DNA of 64,000 nucleotides from NCBI GenBank assembly GCA_025435555.1, contig JAIWWG010000090.1, positions 1-64,000 on the forward strand. Reading direction: 5' to 3'. A program made the position numbers and the translations under genes. The notes under the pieces were generated by a model. That model saw only the letters and a list, made by a program, of their open reading frames with translations, was not told the DNA's origin and ran no database searches. Positions 57,477 through 64,000 of the stretch are shown piece by piece (position 1 is the stretch's first letter; every line of letters starts with the position of its first letter). The stretch comes from Chytriomyces cf. hyalinus JEL632 (Eukaryota; Chytridiomycota; Chytridiomycetes; Chytridiales; Chytriomycetaceae).

Positions 57477-59805
57477 TCAAAGTTCGTCGCGCTCTGGGCT
57501 GTTCATCATTCGCTGATGCGCAGTCTCGATTGTGTCGCCCATCAGTTTCATTTGCGCTTTCGTGATCTTGGAGTACGACCCGTAATAATGCGCGCCAGGG
57601 ATGTCACTCAACACGTAGCTCACTCCATCCATCGCAGCAACAAGATGGCTGAAACTATCGAAACAAAGAAAACAATAAACCATAATCCCATCGTTTGTGT
57701 GTCGAAAACATGCAGTAAATAAACAGAACTCTCACCAAAACTCGACATGTGGATCCATCGGAACAAACACCATCGCAGCTTTTCCCGCCTGTGTAAACAC
57801 ATAATTTGCAAGCCCAGCTCCATGATTTCCCACAACAACCCGCGCTTTCGCAAAGATTGCAACTTGTTCCAAAAGCGCTTCATTCCCGCGATGCACAACA
57901 ACTCGTGTTTCTCCAAACCGCTGTTTCAAATACCGAAGCAAATCGTCTTCGTTTGGGAATCCGCGCAGTTTGCCTTGTCGGCTGACATAGACGATACTCC
58001 CAGTGTCTGCGTCATCCAAAAGGATCGGGAAAGTACCTCTTTGTTTTAATGCGTCATGGAAAAATGCGCGCACGCGATGTAGAGCTTCTCGCGGTGGCCA
58101 ATATGCGCCCCACAAGTTATCGGCTAAACTACCGTGTGTATCTTCTGCTGGATGCATCCAATCAACAACATGTAATCCGTTCATGAACTGGTATCTTGTC
58201 GCTTGGTTAGCGCCTGTGCGTTGCTGGTATCGAATGTATTTGTGGGACACGTTTATGAATTCGGGCATGTCCAAAGTTTCGTCGATTGCTCGGCTTATTC
58301 CATGTTCAGGGACAAGGATTTTTGTAAACTCGTGGTCTTTCGTTTGTAGATTTAGATGCAGAGTATCGAGAAGAAACAGCAGCTTCGGGACCGCTTCCAG
58401 TATCCAGTGGTAATAATTTCGGGTTTGATGTTGGATTATGGAAACTGTTGGATCGTGTACTGGAATTATCGAAGCAGTATCGTCTGTTGGAAACGTTTGC
58501 AAATCGACGTTGGCGTGGTGTGATCCTGACAACATCGCCGGTGAATTCAATGATAATCAAGCACCAGAGTCCATGAAATTTGCTAACCTGCATAAACCAC
58601 ACAGTCAGAGTGAATAATGCCAGGGTGCCCACTCATGAAAGCATTTTTCAAGTGGACAAGGTAAATGTACCTCTCGTGATATAGAAATGGTTGCTCAGGA
58701 AGCGATTTACCAACAAGAATCGGATCATCCAGTCTCCCATACGTGTTGTAAGCCGTTTCGGGATTTAGTAGTTGCACCGTGAGTCGGTCGGGATGCAACT
58801 GAGCTTCGTCAGAGTAATTGAGTGCCAGACGCCATGCACCGATACCTTCAGGACATAAGCGTTTATCCATAATATGAAATTCGGAGACTAAGCCTTGGGT
58901 ACTTTCTAGTTTTAAGCGGGCGCCCATTTTGTCCATGGGCCATCCTATGGATCGGACGTATGCGACGGAAGAAACGTGTCTGGGACTTGGGTCCGCATCC
59001 ATGACTTCTTTATAGATGTTGTAACTTTGGAGAGTATTTCCTGCCCGCAGATGCGTTGCTGCAAGATTTGATTTGGCCTGAAACAAAATGTGGATGCAAG
59101 ATTGATAAACGAATCGAGGAAGGCTTTCTCAAGCAATCAGTACCTTCAGTGTTTCTTGCGCGTTCAAATGTCCAAACTTTTCAATCCACGTTTCGAACAC
59201 GCTGATTGCAGATGAGTATTCAGAAATCAGAGTCAGCGTGGCGGCAACGCTTTGCAGATTTACGGCATTTTCGGGATCGAGCTCGACAGATCTCATGCAT
59301 GCTGAAATGACTTTTTGCAGACTGGGAACTCTCTTTGGCGTGTTTGGGAAATCGTTGGGTCTGTTGAAATATTCTGCGACAGTGCTACACAGCCTTGCCG
59401 GGAGACTCGCATCAGAAGGAAGCAAAGCGACTGTAGTTCAGCTGTCGTCAGGGAATCCATATGGGCTCCGGGTGCAGTTGTTGGGAAAACTCACTTCCGT
59501 CCCTCAAGACATCGAACGCTTGGTCCGCATCGCCAGCCGCCATATGCACAACAGCAATGTTTGCGTAAATATCCGGCCTATTATTCAACAGCATAAATTA
59601 AGTTTTCGCGCGCCAAGGCTTTGGAAAGTATGGGTCACCATTGCGGCAGAATGGTTCTCAGTTCGCCGAATTTGATCAGCGCCGATTTGAAGTCGCCGTG
59701 CGCGTAAGAGTCTTTACCCGATGCGTAGAGTAACTCGAGGTGGCTGCGAGTGTCGGCGTAGGTCGTGCATGCAAGAGCCAGGAGCGTCCAGAAGCGCAAC
59801 TGCAT
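57477..59805 (-). CDS. GT61-type glycosyltransferase with N-terminal TPR region
   Basis: Six exons, 59805-59639, 59577-59495, 59430-59144, 59077-58588, 58525-57736 and 57654-57477, give 664 residues. A signal peptide (MQLRFWTLLALACTTYADT) suggests secretory-pathway location. Residues 25-200 are helical with TPR-like features (DAYAHGDFKSALIKFGELR-like, DIYANIAVVHMAAGDADQAF). The catalytic region matches the DUF563/GT61 family, which includes EOGT and plant xylan enzymes: NYYHWILEAVPKLLFLLD, IVYVSRQGKLRGFPNEDDLL and ARVVVGNHGAGLANYVF. The end FSHLVAAMDGVSYVL with AHYYGSY is also typical. The last acceptor has two close choices differing by two residues. Donor and acceptor sugars are unknown. 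Confidence 0.85.
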
Positions 59806-59896
59806 TTTTGTCTGTTTATTATTTTGTGAATATTCGTGCGAACCGTTCGCGTTTATTCTCGACGGACGTGAGCAACTTGCATACACCCCCACCCAC

Positions 59897-60379
59897 TCAT
59901 TTCAAATCCGACAGATCCACAATCAGCGTGTAACCTTCATGCGCTCGCTTCCTGCTGGTTGACTGCTTTCCGACTCTCCCCAAGTCAGAACTGCAACACA
60001 AGCTGGAATGCACATGAGGATTGAGTTCGGCTTTGAGGGCATCCACCTTACAATCCAAGGCAACTACCCTATCTTTGGCCAGTATAAGTTGAAGTGCGCA
60101 GATATCCACCTTGCGCTTCAAAGTGCTCAGTTGTTCATTCGCTTCCTCTTTCCAGCGTCGGAGGGATTCCACCTCTCTTCTCAATCCAGTCATTTGAGCT
60201 CGAAAACCAGCCATTTCACAGTGGAAGGTCATCTTGTTGTCGTCGCAAGGTGGTGGTGGTGGATTTGGTGGTGAATAATTGATCCCAGGGATTGGATTTA
60301 TTTGCTGAGGCAGTTGTTGTTCTTGTGGCTGCGGTGGTGTTATCTCTGGCTGTAGCTGTAGCTGTTGCGATGTACTCAT
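59897..60379 (-). CDS. Small coiled-coil protein of unknown function
   Basis: Single frame of 160 residues. The first 45 residues are Gln/Pro-rich. Residues 50-115 form a coiled coil (FRAQMTGLRREVESLRRWKE, LSTLKRKVDICALQLILAKD). The C-terminus has a basic patch (STSRKRAHEG) and ends LIVDLSDLK. The organisation resembles small fungal scaffolds or bZIP-like proteins, but no basic DNA-binding region precedes the zipper. It lies 91 bp from the GT61 start on the same strand. Confidence 0.55.
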   Translation of the reverse strand: MSTSQQLQLQPEITPPQPQEQQLPQQINPIPGINYSPPNPPPPPCDDNKMTFHCEMAGFRAQMTGLRREVESLRRWKEEANEQLSTLKRKVDICALQLILAKDRVVALDCKVDALKAELNPHVHSSLCCSSDLGRVGKQSTSRKRAHEGYTLIVDLSDLK

Positions 60380-60498
60380 TTTTGCTACTCAGATGAGTGG
60401 ATGTGGTGAAGTGAGTCATCTTTTTATTCGATCTTGTGTTTCTGCTCCTTGCCAGGATCCGTTCTCAAACCAATAAAGTGGCACAATCAAAACCCGTG

Positions 60499-60711
60499 CT
60501 ACCCCCTTCTGTTCCGTTTCCTTTCCATCTGTCCGAAGACGCTGTTCAGAAGTCTCCAGTGCTGGAGCCGTTTGAGTGACCGTCTGCGGTAGCTGTCGTC
60601 AATGAAGTCTCTTGCAGGCCGTTTGAATATATTCGCAATTGCAATCATGAGCAAACTGCGCGTGCTTCTGACGCTGGTGTTGGAATCCCCGGGCTGAGAG
60701 CCACCGCTCAT
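60499..60711 (-). CDS. Possible 70-residue basic protein
   Basis: A frame starting MSGGSQPGDSNTSVRSTRSL and ending in an Arg/Lys-rich tail (MERKRNRRG), with a mid helix (LMIAIANIFKRPARDFID). There is no homology I can name and it may be chance. The remaining bases of the 60380-61042 spacer show only AT-rich stretches. Confidence 0.25.
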   Translation of the reverse strand: MSGGSQPGDSNTSVRSTRSLLMIAIANIFKRPARDFIDDSYRRRSLKRLQHWRLLNSVFGQMERKRNRRG

Positions 60712-61042
60712 GAGATTATCGTGAGGCACTTGGGTGGTTCATGAGATTGTTTTTGTACCGTTCAGGCGCCACAATTTCTTTTTTACATCGGACTTAAGTT
60801 TAAGTATTTAAGATGGCATATTCGGACAAATAAACATAACTCTCTCTCAAATCTCAACAGCTGGTAATATCAGGTCTTCATATTCCACGCGTTTAATGGC
60901 TTATCTAACTACCCACTCAGTGGTTGTCCGTGGAGGGTCCTCTTAGAGAGTCCATGGAAACGCAGTTGTAAGAATAAAACCAAAAAAAAGAATCCGTCAC
61001 GTCCTTCTTCCTTGTTTACTTGTAAAATCTATTTTTACCGGC

Positions 61043-64000
61043 TCACTCGTCGTTGACAGTCTCTTCCACAGAATTCAAATAGAACTGAACAGTTTCAAGT
61101 TCTGAGACAAAAAACTCCCACTTTTTGTACCATTCAGCCGAAACGGGAATTTCTAAAGAAACGCGTGTAAATCTCAGTGACCATTGTTTCAGAAACACTG
61201 GCGCGATTTCCTTTTACCTTGACAGTAGATGGTAAACTTGTCACGTGGGTACTCGTACGGTCCTTCAAGCCGAATTTGGTCCAAGTGCTTTAATGCTTGG
61301 AGCATTTTCTCGAGGCCGCGTTCAGTCAGGTGGTTTCCTGTGCATTTTCTTTTAAGAGATGCCCGACTTGCGAAAAAAATTTGCAGAATTACCGTTCAAG
61401 ACGATATGTCCTGCGAGTTTCAAAGGATTGATGGCGAGACGTTCAAGGAGGACATCAATGACGGTGTCGTCCAAACCGCAATCTAATCGTGAAGTTGCAA
61501 GTTTTGTAAAAAAGATCAGACTGGCGAATGGATAACCCTGCTCACTTGTCAGCTCAATGATCGGGAATGCCCAGTCAGGGATGCACGCAAACAGAGCCGC
61601 TGCTTGTTCAGTATCCATTTGGCAATCTGCCGAGGTGTCAGACTGCAAAATAATCCCATAGTTCATCAGTGAGCACCCCTTACCGTTAAACTCCAAGTAC
61701 GAAAATGGTTCAATAGCAGTTTCTCCATGCATATCTTTCTTGGTCAGTGGAACCTCAACCGCCTCATCCCCCTCAGCAACCTCAGTAACCTCTTTAGTAG
61801 TTTCCCCAGATTCTTGTCCCGCTGTTGGTTCTTTGCAGTGCTTGTCCCACGCTTCGTCAATGACTTTTGTCCACTCGTCGTATTTCTGGCGTCCCATTGT
61901 TGCAAGCGCTTCAGCAGTTTTCTTGAAAAACTCGAGCGACATTTTGTCATCTGGAATTGAGGATACGTTGTTTGGTTGCGTTGGTTCAGGAGTTAAGGGG
62001 AGGAGGAGGGAGTTACCTTGAATTCGCCATCGCGAAATATCGCCCGCCAGAATTTTGTTGCAAAACACTTCTGTAAACTGTGAGTCTCCTGTAACGCCAT
62101 TGGCTTTAAAGCAGCGTGTGTATATGTGTGTTAAGATCAATTGAGCAGTTGCATACACACTCACATAACATGTCAATCAAGAAATCTTTGGAGGACAAAT
62201 TCAAAATCTTGGCGGCTGACGCGTCCCCAAGCTGGCATCGCGATACGTCCAAATTTTCCAATGTGCGGTCTTCCGGATTTTTCAACGCCTCGACAAATGC
62301 ATCGACTGATTCTGCGTCCATTGGCATGTCTGTTTGAAAGTTGAAAAGCGTGAGTACCGCAAGCATTTCCAATCTTCTTCTTCAAGAAAAACTTACCAGA
62401 CAACGTCAAAGTCTTGAGACTTTTATTGCTGTTGAGCCCGGGCGCCAGTGCAACAAATCCATTGCTCGTAAAATCGTTTTCTGGGAAAGATAGGAAGTGA
62501 ATATTGAACGCAAAACTGAGCATTACCAGCGACTTACTGGACAAGTCAAGCATATCCAATGCAGAGAGCTCTTCAATCGCAGTTGAAATAGCTCTTGCCG
62601 CGTTATCAGCAATGTTTGTTTCTGTTAAAAAAAAAACGCGGGTATGAGCGAGCGAAGGCTGTATATTTGCTGACCGAAATCACACTCACGCTGCAAACTC
62701 AATCTCTCAATAGTAGGTTTCTCATTCAACGCAAGTCCCTCAAACAGCATTTTCACAGCAGCGTCGCCAAGTGGATTTCCTGGTCGTAACAGCTTGTGAG
62801 TATTCTGTTTGAGCAGTCAAGTTCAACTCACTTGCAAGGTACAGGCCCGACAATCCAGTTGCTTCACGGGCAAACTTGTGCAGGTCCTTTGCACAGCCAG
62901 GACCAATATTGTTTCCATCCAGACTCAAACCGTCCACGGTGCAAGCGTTTGTAAATACTTTGAGGAGTGACGAGAATCCAACGGCACTGATTTCATTTTC
63001 TGAATTTGCAACGCAGACGTTGAGGTTTTTTTTAAGTCATAAACCCAAATTCCATTCATGTTTTACCGTCCATGATCAGGTAACCAAGGCCGTTTTTCAT
63101 CTTGCGGAACGCGTTGGCAAGGAGACTCACATCCTGATCCGTGAGTCCAAGGTCTGCGAAATAAAAAAAAATATTACGAAAAAACTCAAAAAAGGCGCGG
63201 GAAAATGCGGTGGGTAGCGTACTGTTAAACGTCAGGGACAACTTGTGATCCTCAATAATGTTGTTGTCTTCACTGCCACACTCATCATCACTCTCCTCTT
63301 CCCCTTCCTCAGCCTCCTCCAGCTTTACTTGCTCCACGCTTTCAGTGAGCGAAATTTCATGCTCAGATGTCGCGCCATGTTCATGTTCAGCAGCCGCTGC
63401 ATTCCGTACCTCCGCCTCAGCGGCAGCAGTTTTCAATGCAGCCTGTTTCGCAAGTTCCTTCCCACGGCAAACTAAAGCGTCACAAAGCGGCTTCATCCAC
63501 GGTTGCGATTGCTTCTTTTCAATCTTGTTGCTCCCAGAATCCTTTGCCTTCCCTCCAGCAGCAGTGCCACTCTTTTTCTTTGTTGCTGGTTTGGCAGTCT
63601 CGGACAATGCAATTGTAATTTCAGTGATCGAGGCACTGTTCACGATGCATGTCGTCAGTGCTCCGATAAGCGCCTCAGACTGGATTTCGATTGTCTTTAA
63701 TCCAGGCAGTTTTCCCAGTAGCAGGCCAAGACTGTCTGGTACATCTTCTTCCTTCACGTTGATGTTTATGTAAGAGAATACAATCAGTTCCAAGTCTGGT
63801 TTGCCGTATTCCCACAACTCTGTCAAGAGTAAAAGCGAGGCTGCGTCCATATCCAGGTAGTAGGTGCTTGGCTGGATTCCGTCTCTGAGTAAACTTGTCG
63901 ATTCAAACCCGAAATTGGAGCCCACTCTGCACGAGGTGATGCTGTTGTGGTTTTTGATGGCTTTGTACAGGTCATGAAGTCCCGTCAGGTCATTGTCGGT
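61043..64000 (-). CDS. Leucine-rich-repeat (RNase-inhibitor type) protein, N-terminus missing
   Basis: Twelve exons are visible: 64000 (edge)-63223, 63153-63067, 62999-62832, 62779-62690, 62621-62538, 62480-62397, 62329-62165, 62103-62017, 61950-61546, 61482-61393, 61337-61218 and 61152-61043. Each of the 11 introns is phase 1. Ten internal exons are multiples of three, and most of the shorter ones carry one RI-type LRR of 28-30 residues, such as LDLSKNDFTSNGFVAL and LYLARNPLGDAAVKML. Exon 1 adds an Ala/Glu-rich acidic insert (EEAEEGEEESDDECGSEDNN) and a Lys-rich tract; exon 9 a long polar insert. The protein resembles RanGAP and NLR-type LRR arrays, but no RanGAP catalytic arginine region can be judged here. 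Function unknown. Confidence 0.8.

Overview
This is nuclear DNA of a eukaryote with a compact, intron-rich genome. Genes lie on both strands, most are cut by short GT-AG introns of about 50-110 bp, and neighbouring genes are often only 50-300 bp apart. The mix points to a flagellated early-diverging fungus of the chytrid type. It has an intraflagellar transport gene (IFT121/WDR35) and a FANK1-like gene of cilium-bearing lineages, together with a fungal-style long-chain alcohol oxidase, a GT61 glycosyltransferase, a TORC2 SIN1 subunit and an ELG1-type clamp unloader. The lineage is inferred from gene content; no rRNA or barcode gene is present. The standard code fits every gene. I rebuilt the exon structures by hand, checking splice sites and reading phase.

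Layout. 1-823: 5' part of a Rab escort protein gene (-). 1.8-5.2 kb: two related secreted ricin-type lectins (-). 5.5-9.9 kb: a rhodopsin-like seven-helix receptor, a FANK1-like FN3/ankyrin protein and an SLC35C2-like transporter (all +). 10.2-13.1 kb: SIN1 (-), sharing a 68-bp promoter with a small two-helix membrane protein (+). 13.7-18.9 kb: IFT121 in 23 exons (-), divergent from a DUF885 hydrolase (+). 21.7 kb: tRNA-Glu. 22.0-24.6 kb: alcohol oxidase (-). 24.8-27.2 kb: a protein of unknown family and a disordered protein with a PP1-docking motif (-). 27.7-30.6 kb: tandem YdcZ-type transporters (-). 31.5-37 kb: a START-like membrane protein (-), RPAIN and LETM1 (+). 37.2-41.8 kb: flavin-reductase-like protein and an AMPK-related kinase (-), divergent from an alkylglycerol-monooxygenase-like enzyme (+). 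42.7-46.4 kb: Rab18-like GTPase (+), an unknown multi-helix protein (-) and a nitrilase (-). 46.6-51.9 kb: VWA8 (+). 51.9-60.4 kb: ELG1/ATAD5, a GT61 enzyme and a coiled-coil protein (-). 61.0-64.0 kb: a leucine-rich-repeat protein (-) running off the right edge.

Functional links are loose, as expected for a nuclear genome. Rab18 is a plausible client of the Rab escort protein. SIN1 and the kinase belong to nutrient and growth signalling. RPAIN and ELG1 serve replication. LETM1 and VWA8 are mitochondrial. No retroelement, DNA transposon, CRISPR array or prokaryotic operon was found. The most distinctive features are the LRR gene in which every intron is phase 1 and exons match single repeats, the two fused and duplicated YdcZ transporters, the ELG1 with an altered P-loop, the shortened VWA8 with an 11-nt exon, and several short introns that read straight through.
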